DNA from: Candidatus Babelota bacterium
GTDB taxonomy: Bacteria > Babelota > Babeliae > Babelales > JABDEC01
Length of the DNA stretch: 32,854 nucleotides
Direction: 5' to 3'
Assembly (NCBI GenBank): GCA_013287265.1
Contig: JABDEC010000012.1
Span: 1 to 32,854 of the forward strand
Part shown: piece by piece, positions 24,862-32,854 of the stretch
Layout of the letters: each line of letters starts with the position of its first letter
How positions within the stretch are numbered: the stretch's first letter is position 1
Made by a program: the position numbers and the translations under genes
Notes under the pieces: model-generated
The model's input: only the letters and a program-made list of their open reading frames with translations
The model's database searches: none
What the model was told of the DNA's origin: nothing

Positions 24862-25971
24862 ATGAAAATTTTTATTTATTTTTTATTTTTAATTTCAATT
24901 TTTTTCGATAATTTTTCAAAAGAATTAAAAGTTTTACATTTAAGTCTTCATAAAGGCTGCATTAGTGAAATTGAATATATTGCAAATGCATTATCTTTAA
25001 ATTTGGAATCACTTTATATTCATTCTTTACAACCATATCAATTTGATCCATTCGGTAAAGGAAGCCAACTTTATAACATTGGTTATGAGAGAGCAAAAAG
25101 AATTTGGGAAAAAAACAAAGATTATTTTAATAAGTTTGATATTATTGTAACTTCTGACACTGCTCCATTATCAAGAATCTTTTTGCAAAATGGTTGGAAT
25201 AAACCAATAATTATATGGATTTGCAATAGGTTTGATTATTATGATGGATCTTCTTTGGATTGTAAATTTCCTGACCAGGAATATTATAATTTAATTAAAA
25301 AATCTTTTAATCACAAAAATGTGTACTTTGTCTCTTACTCTCAATTTGAGTATTTCTATGCCCAATCTAAAGGTGTTACTGTCGGAACTAAAGTCATAAA
25401 ACCGACAGGAATGTTTTTACAAAATAAAAATTTTAAATCGGGTATTCCTGATAATATTGCAAAAGAACAAAACATTTTAATCCCTCAGTATCATAATAAT
25501 ACTTTGTTTATAGATCTAAAAAATGAATGTTCAAAGTTGGGGCTTAGTGTCTATGCCGGTAGATATAATGGCCCGGAAGATTTGAAGGGGTTTAAAGGAA
25601 TTATAAATATTCCTGGCGCATGGTCAAATTTTGCTTTTTTTGAAAGTTTGCAAAATGGTACTCCTTATTTTGTACCTTCTATCAAATTTGTTCTTGAACT
25701 TTATAAAAAGACTTCAAAGGGAGGATATTTTATTCCCGATGCGCATTATTTTTTTAATTTAAAAAAATATGAATTTTGTGACTGGTATTTTCATGAATAT
25801 CAAGAAATAATTACTTATTTTGATTCATGGCAAGATTTAAAAAACAAAATTAATCAAACTAATTTTGTTCAATTGCGACAAAAAATTTTAAACTTTGGCA
25901 AAAAGCATAAAGAAGAAATGCTTTCAAGATGGAAAAATTTGTTTCAGGAAATAAAAACTACTATAAATTAA
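24862..25971 (+). CDS. GT-B-fold glycosyltransferase, exported
   Basis: A 369-residue protein with signal segment 2-19. DIIVTSDTAPLSRIF (93-107) and IIIWICNRFDYYDG (116-129) resemble an acceptor-domain edge. The GIINIPGAWSNFAFFESLQNG block (about 246-266) followed by TPYFVPS resembles the donor-site helix of GT-B enzymes. Family assignment is not secure. It has no ribosome-binding site of its own and starts directly at the stop of the preceding GT-B-like gene. Its 3' end overlaps the convergent NAGPA-like gene by 11 bases. Confidence 0.62.
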   Translation: MKIFIYFLFLISIFFDNFSKELKVLHLSLHKGCISEIEYIANALSLNLESLYIHSLQPYQFDPFGKGSQLYNIGYERAKRIWEKNKDYFNKFDIIVTSDTAPLSRIFLQNGWNKPIIIWICNRFDYYDGSSLDCKFPDQEYYNLIKKSFNHKNVYFVSYSQFEYFYAQSKGVTVGTKVIKPTGMFLQNKNFKSGIPDNIAKEQNILIPQYHNNTLFIDLKNECSKLGLSVYAGRYNGPEDLKGFKGIINIPGAWSNFAFFESLQNGTPYFVPSIKFVLELYKKTSKGGYFIPDAHYFFNLKKYEFCDWYFHEYQEIITYFDSWQDLKNKINQTNFVQLRQKILNFGKKHKEEMLSRWKNLFQEIKTTIN

Positions 25972-27187
25972 TTTTTTTATAATAAATTATTGCTGATGCA
26001 ATTTTGGTTCTTCCTATAAATGATGGCACAATTAAATTGTTTTTATAAGAGAGCATAGGATCTCCACCATTGTCAATAACAATTGCATTTTTTAATTTAA
26101 AATTTTCAATTAACCATTGACCGGCAATTTCTAAATTAATACCTTCCTGATTTGATTTTCCATGAACAATAATATCAAAAAAATTTCCTTCATAATCATT
26201 ACCTATAAAATGATGGGAATTTAATGCAGGCAGCAAATTTATTATTATTTTTTTCTTATTTTTATCAATGTAATATTGTCCAGGCCTTTTTATTTCCTTT
26301 TCATTTGCTTTTTCCTGATAGCCTTTTTTTTCAAGATTTTTCTTAAGCTCTGTAGTAGAAACTGATAGATATTTTAAATCATTATCATCTATAAAAGGTA
26401 TAAGAAGATCTAATTCAATTGAATAACCAGATGCCGCTATTTTTAATTTTTCTTTATCTTTGACTAATTGATCAACTCCAAAATGAATTGTTTTATTTTC
26501 AAAAGTTGTAAATGGTAAATGAAATAGATGTTTAATATTGTAATATTGATCAAAAATAGAAGATGCAAGAATTGGAATTCCATTTTTTATAATTGGTTGA
26601 CCTGAAGAAATTTGAATTTTTGGATCCAAAATCGATAAAATTTGATTGTTAATTAATGGTTGATTATTTTGATATTTAATATCTTGAAAATCAATTAATC
26701 CATTTGAAAAAACTAATAATGAAAAATAATTCCTATTTGGAGGTTCATCATTTCTAATTATTAATTGATTATTGTAAAAGCCTGCTAAGTAACCATCCAT
26801 AATTAAATTTCCACAACTCGAACATGCTAAAATTTTTGAATTAGGAAATCTTTCTTCAAAATTTTTTTGATGCTCTTGCAAATTTAAAAGATCATTTCTC
26901 ATTGTATCTGGATTTTTATCTGCAAAGATAATTGAGCCATTATTTAATTTTCTATAAATATTAATTTTGTCATAATGCATTCCGCCCCATTCGTTTGTGT
27001 TTTGTGAAAGGCTAAGATAAATGCCAATTTTTTTTGGATTAATCTTTAAATATGTAATTTTAATCAATTTTTTTTGATAATTTTCTGAATAAAGTTCTTT
27101 GAATATATTTTTTATTTCTTGAGTGAACTCATTTTCATGAGTAAATATAAAATTAGTAAAGAATAAAATGGAAAGAATTTTTGCCAT
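25961..27187 (-). CDS. NAGPA-like phosphodiester glycosidase domain protein, exported
   Basis: A 408-residue protein with a hydrophobic N-terminus (4-15). The C-terminal part, GINLEIAGQWLIENFKLKNA then IVIDNGGDPML (369-379) and PSFIGRTKIASAIIYY (388-403), follows the NAGPA (PF09992) pattern, in which D-G/N-G-G and a late Arg line the active site. The middle (SSCGNLIMDGYLAGFYNNQL) fits the family's N-terminal half. NAGPA removes GlcNAc from GlcNAc-1-phosphodiesters; bacterial relatives act on cell-surface phosphodiester sugars. The normal GGG is GGD here. Substrate unknown. No ribosome-binding site is visible, and it follows the ankyrin run by 38 bases. Confidence 0.6.
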   Translation of the reverse strand: MAKILSILFFTNFIFTHENEFTQEIKNIFKELYSENYQKKLIKITYLKINPKKIGIYLSLSQNTNEWGGMHYDKINIYRKLNNGSIIFADKNPDTMRNDLLNLQEHQKNFEERFPNSKILACSSCGNLIMDGYLAGFYNNQLIIRNDEPPNRNYFSLLVFSNGLIDFQDIKYQNNQPLINNQILSILDPKIQISSGQPIIKNGIPILASSIFDQYYNIKHLFHLPFTTFENKTIHFGVDQLVKDKEKLKIAASGYSIELDLLIPFIDDNDLKYLSVSTTELKKNLEKKGYQEKANEKEIKRPGQYYIDKNKKKIIINLLPALNSHHFIGNDYEGNFFDIIVHGKSNQEGINLEIAGQWLIENFKLKNAIVIDNGGDPMLSYKNNLIVPSFIGRTKIASAIIYYKKINL

Positions 27188-27217
27188 TAAATTTAAAAAA
27201 ATAAAAGATTTTTTTTA

Positions 27218-27238
27218 AAGATTACCTAAAGTAATCTT
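27218..27238 (-). terminator. Possible stem-loop at end of the ankyrin operon
   Basis: AAGATTAC (27218-27225) and GTAATCTT (27231-27238) form an 8-base perfect stem whose loop holds the TAG of the 1047-residue gene. In the reverse direction the T tract is missing, so it may stabilise or attenuate the message rather than terminate it. Confidence 0.35.
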
Positions 27239-30200
27239 GTTTTCAAGTCCTGACTTATTTGTTTGCTTCTTCCTATTCCCTGTTGCAATATATCTTTAGC
27301 GCTTAAACCATCTTTGGCTTTGATATTAGGATTTGCTCCTTTATCTAATAAAAGTTTAATTACATCATTTCTAGCATATTCAACAGCATTTCTTAATGAC
27401 GTTGCTCCGCTTGCATTTGGGGTATCAACTAAATTTGGATATTTTTCAAGAATTATTTTTAAAGCGTCGATAATGTTATATACTGCTGCAACATGCAAGG
27501 CGGTCATTCCGTCTGCATTGAAAATTTTTGGATCAGCACCAAGAGCTAAAGCTGTTTTAATAGCAGGAATATCTCGAGACTCCACGACTCTATGCAATAT
27601 TGTATTTTTATCTTTATTCATCTCATTAATATTTTTTGCTAAGTTTGGGAATTCCTGAATATATTTTGTTAGCGGACCGAATAATAATTGATTTTTTAAA
27701 TCCTGATCGATATATTGACTTCTGCCAATATTATTTTGCAAAATATCTGAAGCGCTATATCCATCTTTTGCTTTAATATTTGGATCAGCTTTAAATTCTA
27801 ATAACTTTCTAATGGCTTCATTTCTTGCACCTTCAACTGCAACTCTTAAAGGTGTAGCGCCGCCACTGTTTGGTAAATTTACTAAATTTGGATATTTTTT
27901 TAAAATCAATTCGATTGCATCTAGAACATTATATTCTGTTGCAATATATAATGCCGAAGAACCTTCTGTGCTTAGTATTGAAGGGTTTGCCCCTAAATTC
28001 AATGCAGCTTGTATTGCATCTTTATCTCTGGATTCAACAGCTCTTTGCAATAATGTTTTTCCATTTCTTATTTCATCTATATTATTAAATAAATTAGGAT
28101 ATTCTGTCTGCTGATATTTTAATAATGGTTTTTTAATTTCATCAGGAATTTTTATTATAATTTGTATTTTTTTCAAACCGGCTTCAATAATATTTGAATT
28201 ATCCGGCGAAAGAATAAATTGTCTAAACATAGATTGAATGTCATTTATAGAAGATTGCTCTAAATCTCTTAAAATTGGATACTGTTGAATTACAGTTGCA
28301 AAATTACCGGCTAAATTATTTATTTCATTAGAAATAGCTTGAGTTTCGGATTCAATCGTTTTTCGTTGCGCGGGTGATAAACTTTTTAACTCATTTTTTA
28401 AAGAACTGATTTTTAATAATGCGTCAGCCATAGTTGTTACAAAACTTTGAGCTTGTTGATTTCTTTCTGAAATTGATAAATCTTCAATTCTTTTTACTCC
28501 TTGCCATGTGCTTCCTCTAACAGCATTTGTCCTCAGTTGATCTAATTGAATTTGTAGGGATTGAGATAAATTTTTAATTTCACCTGCTATATTTTTTACC
28601 ATTAACAATTTAAAATCAGGTGGATTTTTTATAAGATCAATTAAAGTAGCTACAACAGGACTATTTATCCGATCAGCATTATTTAATGAATCTAATAAAA
28701 TAAAATTGGGGTTACCGCCAGCGACTTTATAAACCATTACAATTATCCAATGTTTTGGATTTTTTAACCCTAAAATAATTGAATGCCTGAAATTTACATT
28801 AGAATTTAATGATTCGATTATTTTGGAAAATTTTTGTAATTTTAAACTTTGATCTGATGTTAAAAATTCGGCATTTCCAGTTTGTTTTGCATTATTGAGT
28901 CCTTCAATAAAATCCTGATCTACCATTGTAAAATCGCTCGAACTTGGCAAGCCGGGAATTAATTTTGTACATGCTGTACGTATTTTGGAAAAATTGTTAA
29001 TTACATTTTCAACTTCATCATCAAGAAGTTCATTTTCATTAAGTTTTCTCTTTTTTCCTTCTTCTTGAATAGATTTATTAACTTCATTTCTATATTCTTC
29101 AACTAATTTATTAACCTCATTAAAGATACAAGCTGAATCATAATTTAATTGCGTTAAGTCATTAGCAAATCTTTCAAAGAGATCTTTATTCTGGGCTTGA
29201 TAAGCTTGTAATGCCAATCTTGCAAAAATTCCATTTTTAAATGAATGTCTTCCGCATGTTGGCCCTAAAACTCCAGGTAGATTTCTGCATGCACCCTGGT
29301 CATTTTGATCAAGAACTGCAAATTGAAATAAATCATTTTTTGCATTTAACAGTTGAATTGGAAAAGGTAAGAGCGTGGTATTAAATTTTTCATCAGGAAA
29401 TATCGGTTTTAATTTAGGATTCATTTCAGGCGGTTTAATCGATTCAACTAATCTTGTAATTGTTTGCACAATTAATAAAGCATCATTTTGATCGTCAGGA
29501 TTAAGTTTTAATATCTGATTCATTTTGGTCAATGCTTCAAGCAGTTCATCTAAATTTTTTGATCCAATTGCAGCCTGAGCTAGATACTCTTCAATTTCCT
29601 GGCTAATTGCAAAAATATTAAAAGTAATTACGAATCTTCTTGTTTCGGGCGAAATTCCTAATATCCAGAAACTTACTATATTTCTATTTGCAGAAATTCC
29701 AAATTGGGCATTATTTGGTGAAAGAGCTACCGTGCCATCATGAATATTAACATTTTGTGCAGTTAATTTATTAAATGCGATTTCATTTTCTTTACCTGTC
29801 GTATTTTTTTGCAGTACTCCATTCGCCTGGAAAATTCCCATTAAAATATTTTTGGCAAAATCTTTTTCCTGGCCATACCATCTTTGCATAATCGGATGAA
29901 AAATTACGTTATAAGCTTTATTTCTCAATTCATCTGTAGACAATCCGGCAAATTGTCCGGGTCTCGTCCAAAATATAGTAAAAAATTCAGGTTTATTGTC
30001 TTGAATAATTTTTCTTAAATCAGGTGATCCAAATTGTTTTGTGATTTCAATTAATAATTCATTAGGAACTATACCACTTAATAGCATTTCAGGATTATTT
30101 TGAATTATTATTAATGGATCAAAAAAATGATAAGGGTCAGCATATTCGCCTAAAATAGGGAAGTTTTGTTGAAATCCGGAATTCGGCTTGGTTCCAGGTG

Positions 30201-30369
30201 GTATGCTATTTGAACGTGTAAGATTTAATGATGGATTTGTTAAAGATAATGCAAATACGCGTGGGTCAATATCTTTTCTTTTATTAAAAAGAGGCGACAT
30301 CATCCCATTTAAAAATCCAAATTTTAAAATTAAAACTAAGAAATTTAAATGGAATAATATTTTTTTCAT
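27226..30369 (-). CDS. Large secreted protein with candidate Cys-His-Asp peptidase region and ankyrin repeats
   Basis: A 1047-residue protein with a signal segment (about 5-22). Residues about 360-580 look like a cysteine-peptidase domain. TCGRHSFKNG has C372, H375 and N379; KHWIIVMVY has H540-W541; and FILLDSLNN has D560-S561. HW followed about 18 residues later by LDSLN is the pattern of ULP1/C48-type peptidases, but here the Cys comes first, as in papain order. Residues about 595-745 are helical. Residues about 746-1047 are two tandem copies of a 150-residue ankyrin cassette. Secretion, ankyrin repeats and a possible deubiquitinase- or SUMO-protease-like domain suggest a host-directed effector. 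Enzymatic function is inferred, not recognised by family. Confidence 0.6.
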   Translation of the reverse strand: MKKILFHLNFLVLILKFGFLNGMMSPLFNKRKDIDPRVFALSLTNPSLNLTRSNSIPPGTKPNSGFQQNFPILGEYADPYHFFDPLIIIQNNPEMLLSGIVPNELLIEITKQFGSPDLRKIIQDNKPEFFTIFWTRPGQFAGLSTDELRNKAYNVIFHPIMQRWYGQEKDFAKNILMGIFQANGVLQKNTTGKENEIAFNKLTAQNVNIHDGTVALSPNNAQFGISANRNIVSFWILGISPETRRFVITFNIFAISQEIEEYLAQAAIGSKNLDELLEALTKMNQILKLNPDDQNDALLIVQTITRLVESIKPPEMNPKLKPIFPDEKFNTTLLPFPIQLLNAKNDLFQFAVLDQNDQGACRNLPGVLGPTCGRHSFKNGIFARLALQAYQAQNKDLFERFANDLTQLNYDSACIFNEVNKLVEEYRNEVNKSIQEEGKKRKLNENELLDDEVENVINNFSKIRTACTKLIPGLPSSSDFTMVDQDFIEGLNNAKQTGNAEFLTSDQSLKLQKFSKIIESLNSNVNFRHSIILGLKNPKHWIIVMVYKVAGGNPNFILLDSLNNADRINSPVVATLIDLIKNPPDFKLLMVKNIAGEIKNLSQSLQIQLDQLRTNAVRGSTWQGVKRIEDLSISERNQQAQSFVTTMADALLKISSLKNELKSLSPAQRKTIESETQAISNEINNLAGNFATVIQQYPILRDLEQSSINDIQSMFRQFILSPDNSNIIEAGLKKIQIIIKIPDEIKKPLLKYQQTEYPNLFNNIDEIRNGKTLLQRAVESRDKDAIQAALNLGANPSILSTEGSSALYIATEYNVLDAIELILKKYPNLVNLPNSGGATPLRVAVEGARNEAIRKLLEFKADPNIKAKDGYSASDILQNNIGRSQYIDQDLKNQLLFGPLTKYIQEFPNLAKNINEMNKDKNTILHRVVESRDIPAIKTALALGADPKIFNADGMTALHVAAVYNIIDALKIILEKYPNLVDTPNASGATSLRNAVEYARNDVIKLLLDKGANPNIKAKDGLSAKDILQQGIGRSKQISQDLKTRLL

Positions 30370-30371
30370 TT

Positions 30372-31073
30372 TTATCCGGTTATTCTTTTAATAAGACCTG
30401 GATTTAGTGTTTTTGCTCTTCCAATTCCTTGTTGAATTATATCAATTGTACTTAGGCCATCATTTCCTTTAACTTTTTGATCAGCTTTTTTATTTAAAAG
30501 TGCTTCTACTGCTTCATTTCTACCTAATTCGACAGCACGTCTTAAAGGCGTAACTCCTTGAGATTTTTGATTAACAATTTCAGGATATCTGCTTAAAATC
30601 AAGTTGATTGCGTCAACTACATTATGCTCTGCTGCAACCAACAATGGAGTATAATCATCATCATCCACTAATGAAGGATCGGCTCCTAAATTTAATGCAT
30701 CCTCAATACTTTTTGCATCTCTTCTTTCAACAAGTACTCTTAAAAGTCTTCTGCCGCCAACTTTTTCATTTATATTCTTAGATAAATTAGGAAATTCGCT
30801 TTTATAAGCTTCTAAAACTGGTTTTGCAGCATCAAGCATTTTATTTATTGTAAGTTCAATTTGATCCAAATTTTTATTGAATGCTTCTTTTGTCTCTGAT
30901 GATAATTTGTCTCTGAATAATTTATCTTGTACTTTTGCTATGATTAATTTAAATGGAGTTTCTATTTTACTAGTTATGCCGTTTACGATTTTCTTAATAT
31001 CTCCACCTTCACATTTAAAAATCAGGAAATAAGAGATTAATAAAATTCTTAAAAATATTTTATTCATTTTCAT
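30372..31073 (-). CDS. Secreted ankyrin-repeat protein
   Basis: The ATG at 31073 is chosen: AGGAG lies five bases upstream (31079-31083) and the next 20 residues form a signal peptide, whereas an upstream in-frame ATG at 31145 lies inside the preceding gene and has no signal. The 233-residue product has a helical N-terminal half and a C-terminal ankyrin cassette. In it, EFPNLSKNINE leads to RRDAKSIEDALNLGADPSL, YTPLLVAAEHNVVDAINLIL, VTPLRRAVELGRNEAVEALL and DGLSTIDIIQQGIGRAK. This cassette recurs in both neighbours. Ankyrin repeats mediate protein binding and the partner is unknown. The stop is two bases before the next gene's ATG. Confidence 0.8.
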   Translation of the reverse strand: MKMNKIFLRILLISYFLIFKCEGGDIKKIVNGITSKIETPFKLIIAKVQDKLFRDKLSSETKEAFNKNLDQIELTINKMLDAAKPVLEAYKSEFPNLSKNINEKVGGRRLLRVLVERRDAKSIEDALNLGADPSLVDDDDYTPLLVAAEHNVVDAINLILSRYPEIVNQKSQGVTPLRRAVELGRNEAVEALLNKKADQKVKGNDGLSTIDIIQQGIGRAKTLNPGLIKRITG

Positions 31074-31078
31074 ATCTT

Positions 31079-31083
31079 CTCCT
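31079..31083 (-). promoter_or_regulatory. Ribosome-binding site fixing the 31073 start
   Basis: AGGAG on the reverse strand lies five bases before the ATG at 31073, in the 11-base gap after the stop of the preceding gene. Confidence 0.6.
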
Positions 31084-31084
31084 T

Positions 31085-31825
31085 TTATCGACAATATTTT
31101 GTTGGTAATGGTTTTCCTGTTGCAAGTACTAATAGATTTCGCCAAAAAGCAAATGCATTTAAATACGAAGTTAGTTGTGCAGAGCCACTTTTTACTATGT
31201 TTTCAAGTTGCGCATTGAGTTCTGCAATTTTTAATTTATACCTGTTTAACTGAGCTAGTGTTGCATTTTCATTAACATGTTTACATTGTTGTTCTAATTT
31301 TACTGTTAAAGCGTCATCTGTTGTATAGAAGATTTTATCTAAAAGAGTTGAACTATTTGCACGAGTTTCACCTGCCATTACTTCTGGTTCTTTTCCTGCG
31401 CTTACCATCGACGTTCTTGTTTTATTAAATCTTTTTTGTGTTGCTTTTGTTTCAGTATCATCAACTGTCTTTGGTAAAACAGTTGTAACAAAATCATTTT
31501 TTACATCAGTATGCAATTGTTCTAATTTTTTAATTTCAGCTGCAAATTCAAGATCCGTAAATTGTCCAGGTTTTGGCGTATTTTCAATTAATAATTTATC
31601 TAAAGCTCTTATTCGTAAATCAGTATCTGATATTCCGTCCGTTAAAATTGTCACACTTTGTGGCGATAATGTTGAAATTCCGCTCAGTTTTACAATTAAT
31701 TGATTCAATTTTATTAAAATAGTTTGCGTTGTTGACATATCAATGTCTGCTGATTTGGTAAAGAATATATTGTTAGTTATTAATATTGAAAATATTAATT
31801 TTATTGATAACTTTAAAATCTTCAT
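31085..31825 (-). CDS. Hypothetical secreted helical protein
   Basis: A 246-residue protein with AAGGA before the ATG and a signal peptide (2-25, ending KSA). I recognise no family. The mature part is rich in Leu, Thr, Lys and Asn, with amphipathic helices (TILIKLNQLIVKLSGI; NRYKLKIAELNAQLENIV) and possible coiled-coil, and it has only two cysteines (C181 region and the penultimate residue). It lacks the ankyrin cassette of its neighbours but sits inside their operon, 13 bases after the preceding stop. A role as a partner or scaffold of the ankyrin proteins is only a guess. Confidence 0.7.
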   Translation of the reverse strand: MKILKLSIKLIFSILITNNIFFTKSADIDMSTTQTILIKLNQLIVKLSGISTLSPQSVTILTDGISDTDLRIRALDKLLIENTPKPGQFTDLEFAAEIKKLEQLHTDVKNDFVTTVLPKTVDDTETKATQKRFNKTRTSMVSAGKEPEVMAGETRANSSTLLDKIFYTTDDALTVKLEQQCKHVNENATLAQLNRYKLKIAELNAQLENIVKSGSAQLTSYLNAFAFWRNLLVLATGKPLPTKYCR

Positions 31826-31838
31826 TAATTTCCTTTTT

Positions 31839-32854
31839 TTAACTTTGTATTCTCTTAATTAGATCGGCTCTAAGCTGCTTACCTCTTCCAATTCCCATTT
31901 GCAAAATATCAGCTGCACTTAAATCATCATCGCCTTTTATTTTTGGATTCGCATTCCAATTTAAAAGTTCTTCAACTGCGCCATTTCTAGCTTGTTCAAC
32001 AGCTCTTCTTAAAGATGTTATTCCTTGTGCTTTTTGATCTACTAAATTGGGATATTTCTTTAAAATTTCTTTTATAGCATCAATTACATCATGTTCTGCA
32101 GCAACCAACAATGGAGTATATCCATCATCATCTACCAAAGAGGGATCAGCTTTTGCATTTAATGCTGCAATAATACCCGGAGTATCTCGCATTTCAATAG
32201 CTGTTCTTAAAAGTCTTTTCCCGCCACGTTTTTCATTTATATCTATTGAATAATTTGGAAATTCTTTTGCATATTTTGCAAGTGGATCAACTTTGACATT
32301 GAATTGTATGTTGGCAATAACCGTTTTAACAGCATTCATAAAATCTATTTCAGATGTGCTAGTTGTTAATGCCTTATTATAATCACTTTGTATTTGAGCA
32401 AAATTTTTAATTGAGCTTTTTAAAATCGCAATGTCTAAATTATTATATAAATCTAATGTAGTTTTAAATTTTGCAAGTCTTTTTATTTCTTGTTCTGACA
32501 TTTTTCCTTCTATTACTGCATATGCCGCACTAGCATCAGCAATAGTTGTGATAATATCTTTTACTCTATCTTCCAATGTTTGTCCCGCTTTTCCGGCAGC
32601 GATTAAACTTTCAATTCTGCCCATAAATATTACAAATTTTATTACTTCTGCCCTGTTGTTTGTTCTCAAATTAAATAAATCATCAAGTGAAGAATTTGTT
32701 GCAATGCCTTTTGCTGCAGTTGAATATTTTAAATTAATGGATTTTGCAAGTTCAGCCTGATTTAAAATTCCTTTATTTTGGTCGGCTGGAGAGGTTTGAT
32801 CCCAGGCATTTTCAATTGAGGCTAAAGCATTTTTAGAATCGATATTTTTAAAAA
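31839..32854 (-). CDS. Ankyrin-repeat protein, 5' end outside window
   Basis: The frame stays open from the stop at 31839 to the end of the window, so the TTG at 32669 is internal and about 60 further residues are visible upstream (including SIENAWDQTSPADQNKG). The N-terminal part is helical with no known domain. The last 135 residues are the shared ankyrin cassette: EFPNYSIDINE, KRLLRTAIEMRDTPGIIAAL, YTPLLVAAEHDVIDAIKEIL, ITSLRRAVEQARNGAVEELL and a GIGRGK ending. It is the first visible gene of the reverse operon, 13 bases before the hypothetical secreted protein. A signal peptide cannot be assessed. Confidence 0.78.
   Translation of the reverse strand, partial: FKNIDSKNALASIENAWDQTSPADQNKGILNQAELAKSINLKYSTAAKGIATNSSLDDLFNLRTNNRAEVIKFVIFMGRIESLIAAGKAGQTLEDRVKDIITTIADASAAYAVIEGKMSEQEIKRLAKFKTTLDLYNNLDIAILKSSIKNFAQIQSDYNKALTTSTSEIDFMNAVKTVIANIQFNVKVDPLAKYAKEFPNYSIDINEKRGGKRLLRTAIEMRDTPGIIAALNAKADPSLVDDDGYTPLLVAAEHDVIDAIKEILKKYPNLVDQKAQGITSLRRAVEQARNGAVEELLNWNANPKIKGDDDLSAADILQMGIGRGKQLRADLIKRIQS

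Noticed and set aside
27263-28114. Forward frames of about 100-130 codons opposite the ankyrin region
   Set aside because: They lie antisense to well-supported ankyrin repeats in two places and mirror the repeat structure, so they are shadows.
32047-32760. Forward frames opposite the last ankyrin gene
   Set aside because: Shadow frames of the reverse-strand gene, without initiation signals.
1-32854. CRISPR array, tRNA/rRNA genes, prophage or transposase
   Set aside because: No regularly spaced short repeats, no tRNA-like cloverleaf or rRNA segment, and no integrase, transposase, capsid or portal-like protein was seen on either strand.

Overview
The window is very AT-rich and densely coded. 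Almost every gene whose 5' end is inside it encodes a protein with a short, lysine-led hydrophobic N-terminus that looks like a Sec signal peptide. No rRNA, tRNA, CRISPR, phage structural or transposase gene was recognised. The AT bias, the ankyrin-repeat secreted proteins and the exported enzymes suggest a host-associated, reduced-genome bacterium. Candidatus Dependentiae (TM6/Babeliae) is my best guess; this is inference, because no phylogenetic marker is present.

Bases 1-25971 form a large glycan locus. It holds glycosyltransferases (GTs) resembling GT10, GT32, GT2, GT6 and O-fucosyltransferase types, GT-B enzymes, and a lineage-specific family of GT-A-like 'DSD' proteins. It also holds nucleotide-sugar enzymes: an NDP-hexose 4,6-dehydratase, two copies of a plant-type UDP-4-keto-6-deoxyglucose 3,5-epimerase/4-reductase (one fused to a DSD GT), and a PseB/FlaA1-like UDP-HexNAc 4,6-dehydratase. 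Seven methyltransferase-like proteins and a DUF1796-like protein complete the set. Together they could make and transfer UDP-L-rhamnose and other deoxysugars, add fucose- and Gal/GalNAc-type caps, and O-methylate the product. The striking point is that enzymes needing UDP-sugars, NAD(P)H or SAM all carry export signals, so the pathway appears to work outside the bacterial cytoplasm, perhaps in a host cell.

Layout: 1-891 forward GT10 (partial); 892-4363 reverse GT32-methyltransferase-GT2 operon; 4419-6053 forward GT6 plus a GT-like gene; 6055-6724 reverse methyltransferase broken at an A8 run; 6975-7688 forward methyltransferase; 7689-9657 divergent DSD-GT/GT-B pair; 9684-13951 forward methyltransferase, DSD GT, dehydratase, epimerase/reductase; 13948-14670 reverse methyltransferase; 14696-15390 decayed DSD-GT pseudogene; 15522-19538 forward dehydratase, methyltransferase, fusion; 19541-23794 reverse five-gene run; 23896-25971 forward GT-B pair.

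Duplication is pervasive. The divergent DSD-GT/GT-B pair occurs twice, the methyltransferase and the epimerase/reductase are each paired, and a 99-base leader repeat precedes two unrelated genes.

Bases 25961-32854, all on the reverse strand, hold a NAGPA-like phosphodiester glycosidase and a four-gene run of secreted proteins. Three of these end in the same ankyrin cassette, and the largest (1047 aa) also carries a candidate Cys-His-Asp peptidase site. These look like host-directed effectors.
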